A DNA stretch of 64,000 bases, from NCBI RefSeq assembly GCF_003390375.1, contig NZ_QUOT01000001.1:2790001-2854000 (forward strand), written 5' to 3'. A program made the translations under genes and the position numbers. The notes under the pieces are model-generated. The model was not told where the DNA came from and searched no databases. It saw only the letters and a program-made list of their open reading frames with translations. The stretch's first letter is position 1. Each line of letters starts with the position of its first letter. Below are positions 1 through 7,936 of this stretch, piece after piece. The DNA is from Thalassotalea euphylliae. GTDB taxonomy: Bacteria; Pseudomonadota; Gammaproteobacteria; Enterobacterales; Alteromonadaceae.

Positions 1-451
1 CGTCAAACAATGGCTGCTTGATGGCGCTACTTAATCGATCGAGCGCAGGTGCAAACTGCTTGCTGTCGATTGAAAATAAGTAGGTAGTTTGCTGCTGCGC
101 TGTATAAGCATTGGTGCGACCACCGTTTTCACTAACGAATGCCATAAACTCATCAGGGGTAGGGTATTTTTCTGAGCCCATAAAAATCATGTGCTCAAGA
201 AAATGCGCTAAACCCTGAAATTGCGCTGGATCTTGATATTGGCCGACTCCGACAGATAAAGTGGCAGCCGACTGTTTCAAGTTGGGGTCAGATACCGTGA
301 TAACTTCCAGTTGATTACCTAAGGTGAAGGTGTGATATTCACGCGGGTCATTTGGGCTTTTATTGACAGTGCCTGCATAGGCACTAAGTGCTGCGCTAGA
401 TAGCACAATTGCAGTACTGAGCTTAGTCAGTTGTTGGGTAAAGGTTTTCAT
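1..451 (-). CDS. M16 (pitrilysin/insulinase) metalloprotease, N-terminal part
   Basis: The gene starts at 451 and runs off the left edge, so only about 150 N-terminal residues are visible. They begin with a signal peptide (MKTFTQQLTKLS, then a hydrophobic stretch ending in AYA), so the enzyme is probably periplasmic. The zinc-binding motif of inverted zincins, HFLEH, is present and is followed by MGSEKYPTPDEF, the usual context in pitrilysin-type M16A proteases. The family consists of large zinc peptidases of about 900-1000 residues that degrade small peptides. Whether this one is complete cannot be judged from the window. The family call is secure; a specific symbol such as ptrA would be a guess. 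Confidence 0.88.
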   Translation of the reverse strand, partial: MKTFTQQLTKLSTAIVLSSAALSAYAGTVNKSPNDPREYHTFTLGNQLEVITVSDPNLKQSAATLSVGVGQYQDPAQFQGLAHFLEHMIFMGSEKYPTPDEFMAFVSENGGRTNAYTAQQQTTYLFSIDSKQFAPALDRLSSAIKQPLFD

Positions 452-819
452 AAAGCACACGCTTCCTTGTTTTCCATGTTGTTATTAGTGAGTGTTTTGT
501 GGGCATATCGACGAACATACTCGACGCTTGCCCTACCTCAAGTCTTATCAATGACGAAGACTAGTATGGCAAACTCGATTTTGAATTGCTGGAAATTCGA
601 ACTGATAAGGTTCAAGGGCAACAAACTTCACTAATATTCACTATTTACCGAGGGTGGATATCGCTATTTGAAGATTTTAGCGAACAGACACCCTATTAAA
701 CTCCGGTGAAATTAACAAGTATTGTGTGCTATATCTTGATGTAGATCATTAGGTTAAGTGACTTTTGCGCACCGATAATTAGGTGTTTGAGTGCAATGAA
801 ACGCTAATACTGGTATGGA
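452..819. other. Intergenic stretch without a gene
   Basis: This stretch lies between the protease start and the end of the SRAP gene. I see no convincing coding region; the short open frames here have no start context or recognisable composition. It must contain the protease promoter, read leftward. The only striking element is an FNR-like dyad at 736-749. Confidence 0.6.
736..749. promoter_or_regulatory. FNR-like dyad
   Basis: TTGATGTAGATCAT matches the FNR/EtrA consensus (TTGAT, four bases, ATCAA) at nine of ten fixed positions. It lies about 285 bp upstream of the M16 protease start and downstream of the SRAP gene, so its target is unclear. It may be a chance match. Confidence 0.3.
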
Positions 820-1386
820 TTAAGCCTTCTGTATGAGAATACAGTCACCGCTAATTGCGTCCATCAAAGGGTCTAGCTCATTCGGCTGAGCATTAAACCA
901 GTAGTCGATATGCTCTGGCTGAATTAGCACAGGCATACGTTTGTGAATCTCGCCACATTTTTCGTTCGGGCTGGTGGTGAGTGTGACAAGTTTAGGCGCG
1001 GCAAGATCATAGAGTATGCCCGCCATTAAAAAAGGCTGTTCACTAGCATGGGTAAAAGCGTATTTGGCTTTTTTATTATGCTCTGTTTTCCATTCGTACC
1101 AGCCTGAACAAGGCACTAAGCAGCGGCTATGACCAAATGCGGCTTTGAATGTGGGTTTGGTGTTAACCGTCTCCGCTTGTGCATTAATTAATAACCGATT
1201 CGACCACTCAGGTTGAATGCCCCATGTGGCATTAAGCTGTTGGAATTGCCCACTAGGGCGAATAATAGCGGCAATATCCTGCGAAGGGCGTAAATCAGGG
1301 TTGGTTTGGGTATTAAATTCGATTCCTAACACATCGTTAATAAACTGTGCGATTGGATCGTCAATGATGTTTAATCGGCCACACAT
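820..1386 (-). CDS. yedK: SRAP-domain protein (YedK/HMCES family), abasic-site DNA-protein crosslinking
   Basis: A 188-residue protein consisting of one SRAP domain, the normal length for bacterial YedK. After removal of Met, Cys2 (MCGR) is the residue that forms a thiazolidine crosslink with abasic sites in single-stranded DNA. The other conserved family positions are visible: Asn68 in INAQAET, Glu98 in SGWYEW and His148 in HKRMP. The role known for the family is shielding abasic sites in ssDNA, often with SOS association. It stands alone here, with no operon partner. I see no LexA box in the bases upstream of its start. Confidence 0.93.
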   Translation of the reverse strand: MCGRLNIIDDPIAQFINDVLGIEFNTQTNPDLRPSQDIAAIIRPSGQFQQLNATWGIQPEWSNRLLINAQAETVNTKPTFKAAFGHSRCLVPCSGWYEWKTEHNKKAKYAFTHASEQPFLMAGILYDLAAPKLVTLTTSPNEKCGEIHKRMPVLIQPEHIDYWFNAQPNELDPLMDAISGDCILIQKA

Positions 1387-1665
1387 AGCTGCTTCTTATC
1401 TGCCAAGTTAATGCTAATACTAGCATTTTTATCACGCGACTTTACGGTGAACGCTAGCGCGACTGAAATAATCACCAACAGAGGATAATTCGCTATTGAT
1501 TCTTGGGGCTAGATCACTAGAATACCCGCCGGTTTAAATTTCGACGCCAATTGTGCGTTTTCGAATCATTAAATTCTGCCAGAGGGAAGCTAGCGGCTTT
1601 GAGTCGCTAAAATGGTCTAGTCTCCAAGGAACCGCGCCAGGTAATTACATCGTTTAGGAGTAAGA

Positions 1666-1929
1666 ATGTCTCTTAGTTTATTTGCCGATATCATCGGTAT
1701 GTCAGGCACGTTTTTAGTGGTGCTTGCTTTCTTTTTAATTCAGTTAGAAAAGCTTAGCCCAAAAGGCATGGCGTACAACTTGTTAAATCTAACAGGTGCG
1801 ATTTTACTACTGATCAGCCTATGTATTAATTTCAACTTGGCGAGCTTTGTGATAGAAATTTTCTGGATTGCGGCATCACTAGTTGGTATTTACCGTTATT
1901 ACCAGCGAGAGCCAGCACAAGCCAGCTAA
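1666..1929 (+). CDS. Small membrane protein, CBU_0592 family
   Basis: An 87-residue protein with three predicted membrane helices (about 5-25, 35-55 and 57-77) and almost no soluble part. It resembles the small CBU_0592-type integral membrane proteins, whose function is unknown. The start is supported by a good ribosome site (TAGGAG, seven bases before ATG). A terminator follows the stop. It is a single-gene unit. Confidence 0.75.
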   Translation: MSLSLFADIIGMSGTFLVVLAFFLIQLEKLSPKGMAYNLLNLTGAILLLISLCINFNLASFVIEIFWIAASLVGIYRYYQREPAQAS

Positions 1930-1962
1930 TTGCTTTGTATTTTCAATAACAGCAGTTACTTA

Positions 1963-1994
1963 AAAACGTCGTACTGAGTTACGGCGTTTTTTTA
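1963..1994 (+). terminator. Rho-independent terminator after the CBU_0592-like gene
   Basis: The stem AACGTCGTA pairs with TACGGCGTT (one G-U pair) around a CTGAGT loop and is followed by a run of seven T. It starts about 35 bp past the stop codon at 1929. Confidence 0.75.
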
Positions 1995-2093
1995 TGCCAT
2001 ATAAAATATAAATAAAACTGGATAATAGAAAGGTAGGCACAACAAAGCCGCGCTTTTTATTTAAAATCTTAAAGGAATAAAATAAGAAAAGAG

Positions 2094-2170
2094 TGGGGTG
2101 GCATATGGGACTTGAACCCACGACAACTGGAATCACAATCCAGGGCTCTACCAACTGAGCTAATGCCACC
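2094..2170 (-). tRNA. tRNA-His (GTG)
   Basis: The minus strand gives a complete cloverleaf of 77 nt including encoded CCA. The anticodon stem CTGGA/TCCAG encloses TTGTGAT, so the anticodon is GTG. The extra 5' G opposite C73, the identity mark of tRNA-His, is present. The D-loop (AGCTCAGTTGGTAGAGC) and T-arm (GTGGGTTCAAGTCCCAT) are canonical. It stands alone, not in a tRNA cluster. Confidence 0.97.
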
Positions 2171-2317
2171 ATCAAGGAAATCTAACTCGCCTGTGCGAAT
2201 CAGTGCGCGGATTCTATATCAGTTTACTGGGCTTTGACAAGCATCAACTCGTAATTTCTTTCAATACCAGTAAAATTAATACTATTAGCTGAATAAAGTG
2301 GTGAAAAAGGCATCATT

Positions 2318-2863
2318 ATGTCGTTAGATAATTTGTTTGCACAGCTCGATGGGCATCTTTGTGGCGAAGAGAAAAAAGCGCCACCGGTTGATTTGTGGAA
2401 CCCAGCGTATTGTGGCGAAATTGATTTACAGATTAAGCAAAACGGTGATTGGTTTTATATGGGCACGCCGTTTAAACGTTTGTCTTTGGTTAAGCTGTTC
2501 GCATCGGTGCTGAAAAAAGAAGATAGCGAGTACTTTTTAGTCACCCCTGTAGAGAAAGTAAAAATTCAGGTGGAAGACAGCCCGTTTCTCATTACGCGCT
2601 GGGAATGGAAAGATGAGCAGCCTCATTCTGAGCTGTTACTCGCGACCAATTTAGGCGATGAGTTTGTGTTAAACGAGCAGCATCCCCTTCGATTAGATAG
2701 CGAGGGTAATATTTACATTACGGTGCGCCGCAATTTAGAGGCGAAAGTACATCGCAATGTTTATTATCAATGGGTTGAGGTGGCGAAAGAAGTTGCAAGT
2801 GATAGTAGCACTAGCCTATTTATGCATAGCCAAGGGCGAGGGTATGAAATAGGGCGTTATTAA
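2318..2863 (+). CDS. DUF1285 protein
   Basis: A 181-residue soluble protein without a signal peptide or membrane segment. Its sequence fits the DUF1285 family throughout: the early block GEIDLQIKQNGDWFYMGTPF, then TPVEKVKIQVEDSPF, and the late block NVYYQWVEVA. The biochemical role of the family is unknown. The length is normal for the family. A perfect hairpin overlaps its stop codon. Confidence 0.85.
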   Translation: MSLDNLFAQLDGHLCGEEKKAPPVDLWNPAYCGEIDLQIKQNGDWFYMGTPFKRLSLVKLFASVLKKEDSEYFLVTPVEKVKIQVEDSPFLITRWEWKDEQPHSELLLATNLGDEFVLNEQHPLRLDSEGNIYITVRRNLEAKVHRNVYYQWVEVAKEVASDSSTSLFMHSQGRGYEIGRY

Positions 2864-2874
2864 AACGCCCTATT
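2848..2874. terminator. Perfect hairpin across the DUF1285 stop codon
   Basis: AATAGGGCGTT and AACGCCCTATT form an 11-bp perfect stem around a 5-base loop that contains most of the TAA stop. It lies between convergent genes (DUF1285 and hemN). No clear T-run follows on either strand, so it may stabilise transcript ends rather than act as a classical terminator. Confidence 0.5.
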
Positions 2875-2899
2875 GGTCTAAAGTTGACATTGGTATTAA

Positions 2900-4270
2900 C
2901 TAGATAACGCGTGAGAAGCGTTGTTGGTTAATGTGTTGCTTCATATAAGCATCAAAGCTCATACAAATGTTACGAATGAGTAGGCGAGCTTTGGCATGTA
3001 CGACAATTTCATGCTCTCGATTAGTGACTAAGTTGTCTTCAATAAAGGTTTCTAGCGAGGTCAATTCATCAGCGAAGTAGTCGTCAAACACAATATTAAA
3101 CTCTTGTTCAATTACGCGTTTGTCGAGCGACATGTTGCACATTAGTGAGCGGATAACTTTGCCGCGCAATACATCGTCGGTGTTCAGTGTTACGCCTTTT
3201 TCAACGGCATGGCTATGCTCGTCAATCATTTGGTAATACTGTTTAAGTTCTTTGTTGTTTTGGCTGTAACAGCGGCCTACGGCGCTTATTGAAGAAACCC
3301 CTAAGCCAAGCAAATCACAGTCACCTTGAGTAGTGTAACCTTGGAAGTTGCGATGTAAATTACCTGTGCGCTGCGCTATCGCTAATTCGTCATCGGGTTT
3401 GGCAAAATGATCCATACCTATAAAGTCAAAACCTTGCTGACATAGCGTTTCTATCGCTAGTTGCATGAGTGCGAGCTTTTCATTGGCATTCGGTAACCAT
3501 TCGTCTTTGAGCTTGCGCTGCGCGGCAAAACGCGATGGCAAGTGGGCGTAGCTGAACAGCGAAATGCGATCAACGGCCATTTCTTCAACACTGGCGAGTG
3601 TGCGACCAAAGGTATCAAGCGTTTGGTGCGGTAGCCCGTAAATTAAATCGATATTAATGGACTGAAAGCCCACGGCTTTTGCATGATGCGTGAAGTCGGT
3701 AATAAACTCGGTAGATTGCTCGCGGTTGATCGCCTTTTGCACTTGTTCATCAATGTCTTGTACACCGATGCTCATGCGATTAAAGCCCAGCTCGTATAAA
3801 TGATCTGCTAAATCTAGCTCGATTTCACGTGGGTCAACTTCAATGCTCATCTCCAATTGCTCAGCAAACTTGAAGTGTTGCTTGAGTAAGTTAACCAAAT
3901 GGGTAATTTGCGTTTTGGTTAAAAAGCTTGGTGTACCGCCACCCCAGTGAATTTGTTTGACTTGATACTCATTAAACAAAGGCGCACGTTGGATGATTTC
4001 TTTGGCAAGGTAGTCTAGGTAGATATCGGCTTTATCGCGATGACGCGTTACAATTTTATTGCAGCCGCAGTAGTAACAAAGGCTGTGACAAAATGGAATG
4101 TGCACATAAATAGACAAATCACGCGTGTCTGAGCCAGCAACGGCGTCAGTAAAGGCTTGATCGTTAAATTCATCGTGAAACTCTAGTGCCGTCGGGTAAG
4201 AGGTATACCTTGGGCCACTGGTATTGTATTTAGCTAAGAGTTTTTTATCGAATAACTGTGCAATTTGCAT
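2900..4270 (-). CDS. hemN: Oxygen-independent coproporphyrinogen III oxidase
   Basis: A 456-residue radical-SAM enzyme of full length. It decarboxylates coproporphyrinogen III to protoporphyrinogen IX in anaerobic heme synthesis. The 4Fe-4S motif CHSLCYYCGC (Cys61, Cys65, Cys68, with Cys70) follows the typical YVHIPF block. The N-terminal NTSGPRYTSYPTA and the glycine-rich HWGGGTPSFL are hallmarks of true HemN rather than HemW. It is the last gene of a minus-strand run that starts at yihI, although an FNR-like site just upstream suggests its own promoter. The yihI-hemN neighbourhood matches enteric bacteria, with two extra genes inserted. Confidence 0.97.
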   Translation of the reverse strand: MQIAQLFDKKLLAKYNTSGPRYTSYPTALEFHDEFNDQAFTDAVAGSDTRDLSIYVHIPFCHSLCYYCGCNKIVTRHRDKADIYLDYLAKEIIQRAPLFNEYQVKQIHWGGGTPSFLTKTQITHLVNLLKQHFKFAEQLEMSIEVDPREIELDLADHLYELGFNRMSIGVQDIDEQVQKAINREQSTEFITDFTHHAKAVGFQSINIDLIYGLPHQTLDTFGRTLASVEEMAVDRISLFSYAHLPSRFAAQRKLKDEWLPNANEKLALMQLAIETLCQQGFDFIGMDHFAKPDDELAIAQRTGNLHRNFQGYTTQGDCDLLGLGVSSISAVGRCYSQNNKELKQYYQMIDEHSHAVEKGVTLNTDDVLRGKVIRSLMCNMSLDKRVIEQEFNIVFDDYFADELTSLETFIEDNLVTNREHEIVVHAKARLLIRNICMSFDAYMKQHINQQRFSRVI

Positions 4271-4324
4271 GATATCTCCCGAGTGTTAACCGGAGTATTT
4301 TATCAGAAGACATCATGGTAAAAG

Positions 4325-4338
4325 TTGATCAAGCGCAA
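4325..4338 (-). promoter_or_regulatory. Possible FNR site upstream of hemN
   Basis: The minus strand reads TTGCGCTTGATCAA, which matches the FNR consensus with a perfect right half-site (ATCAA) and three of five bases in the left. It lies 55 bp before the hemN start. Anaerobic induction of hemN by FNR is known in several proteobacteria, so the position makes sense, but the match is imperfect. Confidence 0.45.
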
Positions 4339-4362
4339 AGCCTGAGATGAATGGTTGGCTGT

Positions 4363-4674
4363 TTAGTCAGCGCAGTTGATGCACTTGATAGCTGCGGGCT
4401 GGACGGCTAAACGCTTAGGGTTTATTTGTTCGCCGCACTTTTGGCAATAGCCATAGTTGCCGTTGTCGATAAGGGTAATGGCGTTAGAAAGTTGTTGTAT
4501 CTCAACTTTTGCTTCTGACTCTAACGCGTTAAGCACTTCGTCGTTTTCACGCTCACCGGCTTGCTCAGACCAATCGGCATGGCGCCCGTCGGCAAAGTCT
4601 TGATGGATAGAGTCAATGCGTTGTTGTAGCTCAACGATACGCTCGGTAAATTGTTGTTTTAACTGCTCTGACAT
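4363..4674 (-). CDS. Small DksA/TraR-type zinc finger protein
   Basis: A 103-residue protein with an N-terminal helical hairpin rich in Glu and Gln (about 1-70) and a C-terminal four-cysteine zinc finger (Cys77, Cys80, Cys98, Cys101) in the DksA/TraR arrangement. DksA-family proteins reach the RNA polymerase secondary channel. This one is much shorter than DksA and nearer in size to TraR- or YbiI-like proteins. The tip residues that make DksA active cannot be assigned with confidence, so its effect on polymerase is open. The gene sits between DUF2489 and hemN, 30 bp downstream of the former. Confidence 0.82.
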   Translation of the reverse strand: MSEQLKQQFTERIVELQQRIDSIHQDFADGRHADWSEQAGERENDEVLNALESEAKVEIQQLSNAITLIDNGNYGYCQKCGEQINPKRLAVQPAAIKCINCAD

Positions 4675-4704
4675 TATTCGCTCCTTAGCATGAGCGAATA
4701 ATCG

Positions 4705-5202
4705 TTATGAAGATTCGCTTATACTGGCTCGTTGTGCGGTTGCGGTTTCATATAGGGTGTCGAGTTCCAATGAAATTTGCTCCGTTAGCTTTGCCTCGGC
4801 TTGCATGCGCTCGACATCTTGTTTCATGCGTTGCTGTTTGGGCAATTTTTTGCGCTCGGCGAGTATTGAGTGATGTTTAATACTCTCGTATAACTCAACT
4901 ATAGCAGGAAATTCTGCCGACATAGTGGGCGTTAATTTCAATGAGTCCATCAGCACAGTTAATCGCCATGCGCCTTCACTATATTCACATTGCTCTTCTT
5001 TCATCGCTTTGACGATGATCAATAAACTGTCGAGCACTTTGCGATCGTGCTTTTGCAATTGCGCTTGGCGCTCTTGCTCGGCTTTAGCTTGGGCGACATT
5101 TTGCTGCTTGAGTTGCATTAACAACTTACCTGCGTAAATTGCTAGGGCAAAAATGATCAGGGCGCCAACAACGGCTAACACAAGCCATATGTTTTCGGTC
5201 AT
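4705..5202 (-). CDS. DUF2489 membrane-anchored protein
   Basis: A 165-residue protein with one N-terminal membrane helix (about 6-28), then a Gln- and Lys-rich predicted coiled coil (30-60), and a cytoplasmic helical domain with CEYSEGAWRLTVLMDSL, typical of DUF2489. Its function is unknown. It lies 42 bp downstream of yihI and upstream of the zinc-finger gene, which suggests one transcript. DUF2489 next to yihI is a recurring arrangement in Alteromonadales and Vibrio as I recall it. Confidence 0.8.
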   Translation of the reverse strand: MTENIWLVLAVVGALIIFALAIYAGKLLMQLKQQNVAQAKAEQERQAQLQKHDRKVLDSLLIIVKAMKEEQCEYSEGAWRLTVLMDSLKLTPTMSAEFPAIVELYESIKHHSILAERKKLPKQQRMKQDVERMQAEAKLTEQISLELDTLYETATAQRASISESS

Positions 5203-5244
5203 TGATGATTACTCTTGTGTCTAATCTTGGTTTTAGTCTTGGTC

Positions 5245-5835
5245 TTAGCTTTCGTCTGAATAGTCTGAGAAATCTGAGGTGTCGAGCTTATTCCATAAGT
5301 CATCGTCATCTAACGCGCCATCCGGCGTATTCGAAGGTGCCGATGTCGTATCTTCTTGCTCAGCTAACTGTGCAGATAAACGTTCGTATTCGTCCATTAG
5401 TTCATTGTAAAGATCGACTTCTTCACTGCTCAACGCCTCTTCTTGCTCTTGCTTGGCAAGAATAAGCTGGAGCCGCTCGTCGTTTTCAATCGCTGCAAGT
5501 TGCTGGGCAAGGCTTGGTGCTGCATCAATGACACGAACGTTTGCGATACGAGGTTTATTGGGTTTGTGTTTTACTGCTGGTGTCGCCGTTTTGCTTGAGG
5601 CTAAGGTGCCCAGCTCAATAGGTTTTTTACTGCCAATGCGTGGATCTTTAGCTGGCTTGTTTGTGTTGCCAGCTTTTTTGGATTTTGTCCCTTCGATTTG
5701 GCGACTACCGGCGGCTTTACCTGTTTTTTTCTTTGGCTTTTTATCAGAAACAACGACTGAACTGTTTGTTGTGTCAGTTTTGCGAATGCCACTAGAGCCT
5801 ACACCAGGCTTTCTTGATTTCTTTTTACGTGTCAT
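5245..5835 (-). CDS. yihI: Der GTPase-activating protein YihI
   Basis: A 196-residue protein with the two-part composition of YihI: a lysine-rich basic N-terminal half opening with MTRKKKSRKPG, and an acidic C-terminal half (EEVDLYNELMDEYERL, then DDDDLWNKLDTSDF). YihI stimulates the GTPase of the ribosome-assembly factor Der (EngA). It heads the minus-strand run yihI, DUF2489, zinc finger, hemN. The CsrB/CsrC-like RNA lies directly upstream on the same strand, as csrC does in E. coli. Confidence 0.9.
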   Translation of the reverse strand: MTRKKKSRKPGVGSSGIRKTDTTNSSVVVSDKKPKKKTGKAAGSRQIEGTKSKKAGNTNKPAKDPRIGSKKPIELGTLASSKTATPAVKHKPNKPRIANVRVIDAAPSLAQQLAAIENDERLQLILAKQEQEEALSSEEVDLYNELMDEYERLSAQLAEQEDTTSAPSNTPDGALDDDDLWNKLDTSDFSDYSDES

Positions 5836-5972
5836 GAAATTTAACTTGAGCGGGATTAATGGTGGTTATTTTACGGGAATTCAGCAGATATGGAAAACAT
5901 CTGGCTGATCTAACTTGTTAACTAAACCAGTTTGACCTAGTTGAGCTAAGCGAAGACAAAGTAGTAGCTCTA

Positions 5973-6007
5973 GAAAAAGAAAAAAGCGATGCAATTGCAT
6001 CGCTTTT
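5973..6007 (-). terminator. Terminator of the CsrB/CsrC-like RNA
   Basis: AAAAGCGATGCAA and TTGCATCGCTTTT (5982-6007) form a perfect palindrome. On the minus strand it is followed by a run of T broken by single C and G bases, so the terminator reads leftward. It ends the GGA-rich RNA about 140 bp upstream of yihI. Confidence 0.85.
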
Positions 6008-6388
6008 GGAGAGTCACTGTGGCTAGTGCCATCAATATCTTTTCCGATCCTGAATTGGTATCCTACCTAATTAGCACAGTCCCTGTAATTCAACTATATC
6101 CTGTCTTATTTTTGTTGTTTCCGTACGTATTTTGTTTTTTTCGGTCGTCCTAACGCTTTTTTAGCTATCCTTACGAGCCCTCCTGGACTAATAATCGTAT
6201 CATCCTGATAACCAAGTTAACCATCCGTGTTTTAGATAAGGTCTTCACCTGAGTCACTGACGCTGGGGTCAATTGCTAATGGTGAATGACATCTTGCTTC
6301 CTGTGCAAGTCTAGCTGAGCTAGTGTCCTTATTCTTAATATTGCCTAATCATCGTTATGCGCTAATAGCGCCACTAACGTAGTAGCTG
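5975..6388 (-). ncRNA. csrC: CsrB/CsrC-family regulatory RNA (CsrA-sequestering)
   Basis: Read on the minus strand, this roughly 414-nt stretch carries 13 GGA motifs, several as CAGGA, AAGGA or ACGGA. At least three sit in the loops of perfect small hairpins: ATCA-GGA-TGAT (6199-6209), ACAG-GGA-CTGT (6076-6086) and GTA-GGA-TAC (6058-6066). Repeated GGA loops are the signature of RNAs that titrate the translational regulator CsrA. The RNA ends in a strong terminator. It lies just upstream of yihI on the same strand, matching E. coli csrC between yihA and yihI. The 5' end is inferred from a weak promoter match (TTGCTG, 16 bp, TAAAGT) read between about 6422 and 6395. No other gene explains this gap. 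The symbol is assigned by position and motif content; csrB would be equally defensible. Confidence 0.82.
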
Positions 6389-6401
6389 GTCATTACTTTA
6401 C

Positions 6402-6420
6402 GCTGTTATCCCATAACAGC
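6402..6420. promoter_or_regulatory. Perfect dyad at the promoter of the CsrB/CsrC-like RNA
   Basis: GCTGTTATCCCATAACAGC is a perfect 8-bp inverted repeat with a 3-bp spacer. It falls between the proposed -35 and -10 of the minus-strand RNA, where a regulator would affect transcription directly. Which protein binds it is unknown; it does not resemble the known UvrY consensus. Confidence 0.45.
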
Positions 6421-6832
6421 AAGTTATATTTTTGCACTTTTTTTGAGCATTTTGCGTCTTTGTTGCTAAGTGCTTGTATTGAATGTGTAATTAAAATGTA
6501 ATTTTATGTTAACCAAATCAAAAAAATTAATAAAATGGCAAATGTCTTACAAAAAAAATAGCTCTTGTAGTACAGGTTGGCTTTGTTTTGAACCAAAATT
6601 GATCATTTGCAGTGGAATATTTGCTCAATTATCTTTTTTTGGGGGAGTGGATTTGCGTGTAAAAGAGGTGAAGTGCTATTAGCTAGCAGGAGCTTCACTG
6701 AACCTAAACTAAGGTTTAAGATTTAAGATTTTTCAGTGAAAGTGTCGGTCTGACGTATACCAATAGCTACGCTGGCGTATTTAGCCAGCGTATGTCGATG
6801 TGTGGTTCCTAGCGGTGAGCCTAACCGCAGGG
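6421..6832. other. AT-rich intergenic stretch without a gene
   Basis: This holds the upstream region of the CsrB/CsrC-like RNA and the sequence downstream of purU. It is AT-rich with A- and T-runs. I see no coding frame. The only clear structure is a 9-bp hairpin at 6768-6792. Confidence 0.6.
6768..6792. terminator. Hairpin downstream of purU
   Basis: TACGCTGGC and GCCAGCGTA form a perfect 9-bp stem with a 7-base loop, about 40 bp past the purU stop. No T-run follows, so it may stabilise the transcript end or be a weak terminator. Confidence 0.4.
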
Positions 6833-7693
6833 CTAGGCTAAAATAACCGTTTTATCACCATTTAAACAAATACGTTGTTCGGCGTGCATTTTTACCGCAT
6901 GCGATAATGCAGTGGCTTCAAGGTCGTGGCCCATATGCACCATTTGTTCGATGGTAAAGGTATGGTTGATGGGTTTAACTTCTTGCGCAATAATCGGCCC
7001 TTCATCAAGATCAGCGGTGACATAGTGCGCGGTTGCGCCAATCACTTTAACGCCGCGAGCATGGGCTTGATGGTAAGGTCTTGCGCCCTTAAAGCTGGGT
7101 AAGAAAGAGTGATGAATGTTTATCGCTTTGCCTCGTAACTTCTCACATAAATCGTCAGACAATATCTGCATATATCGAGCGAGAACAAGCAATTCCGCTT
7201 CATAATCATTGAACAGCTTCAGCATTTGCGCTTCCTGTTCGGCCTTGGTGTCAGCGGTAATCGGTAGGTGATGAAATGGAATACCGTGCCACTGGGTTAA
7301 CGCTTGGCAGTCGGTATGGTTAGATACCACCGCAACGATATCGATTGGTAGCACACCCGCTTTCCACTTGGTTAGCAATGACACTAAACAATGGTCGTCT
7401 TTTGATACCGCTATCACCACTTTTGGCAATAAATCTCTGCTGCGCAGTTGATACTGCATATTCAGTGGCTTAGCTAGTGTTTCGATACCAGCGATAAATT
7501 CTTCAATGGGAACCGTTAGCGACCTGTCATCAAAGGCAATGCGTGAGAAAAAGGTGTCGCTGTAAGGATCACTATACTGTGCAGTTTCAGTAATAAATGC
7601 GCCGTGTTCATACAAGTTTTGGGTGATTTTTGCCAATACCCCAGAGGTATCAGGGCACTGCCAAGTAAGAACATAATGATGATGAGACTGCAT
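6833..7693 (-). CDS. purU: Formyltetrahydrofolate deformylase
   Basis: A 286-residue enzyme that hydrolyses 10-formyl-THF to THF and formate, supplying formate to PurT and balancing one-carbon pools. It has an N-terminal ACT domain (about 5-85, opening with HHHYVLTWQCPDTSG) and a C-terminal formyltransferase domain with NIHHSFLPSFKGARPYHQA and a conserved Asp in DLDEGPI. I chose ATG at 7693 because AGGAAG lies five bases upstream; an in-frame GTG at 7699 would overlap that ribosome site. It is monocistronic. Confidence 0.95.
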   Translation of the reverse strand: MQSHHHYVLTWQCPDTSGVLAKITQNLYEHGAFITETAQYSDPYSDTFFSRIAFDDRSLTVPIEEFIAGIETLAKPLNMQYQLRSRDLLPKVVIAVSKDDHCLVSLLTKWKAGVLPIDIVAVVSNHTDCQALTQWHGIPFHHLPITADTKAEQEAQMLKLFNDYEAELLVLARYMQILSDDLCEKLRGKAINIHHSFLPSFKGARPYHQAHARGVKVIGATAHYVTADLDEGPIIAQEVKPINHTFTIEQMVHMGHDLEATALSHAVKMHAEQRICLNGDKTVILA

Positions 7694-7936
7694 AAACACT
7701 TCCTAACTGCAAAAGCCGTATCTTGCCAGTATTCTTGCTGATAAAGCTAGTAGAAAAAAATATAAGTACTGCTTTGGTGAAATATGAAGACATTTGGTGG
7801 AATTGGGCTGGACATTACTGCCGTAGCCTAGCGACTTTTATCGTGTTATAAGAAGCTGCGCGTGTCTGAGCGACAAATAGATTTAAAGCTATTTAAACCC
7901 TAAAGAAACACACTGCTCAGCGTTAGACGTCAAAGA

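Noticed and set aside
431..634. 67-codon plus-strand frame at the protease start
   Set aside because: It overlaps the promoter and the first codons of the protease on the other strand, has no ribosome site and no recognisable composition.
1960..2175. 71-codon minus-strand frame
   Set aside because: It is a reading through tRNA-His and the terminator next to it.
5453..5908. 151-codon plus-strand frame opposite yihI
   Set aside because: It is the complement of the lysine-rich yihI coding sequence, which gives long open antisense frames.
6540..6740. Spot 42-like RNA in the yihI upstream region
   Set aside because: The neighbourhood suggested it, but no sequence like the conserved Spot 42 start or its terminator is present on either strand.
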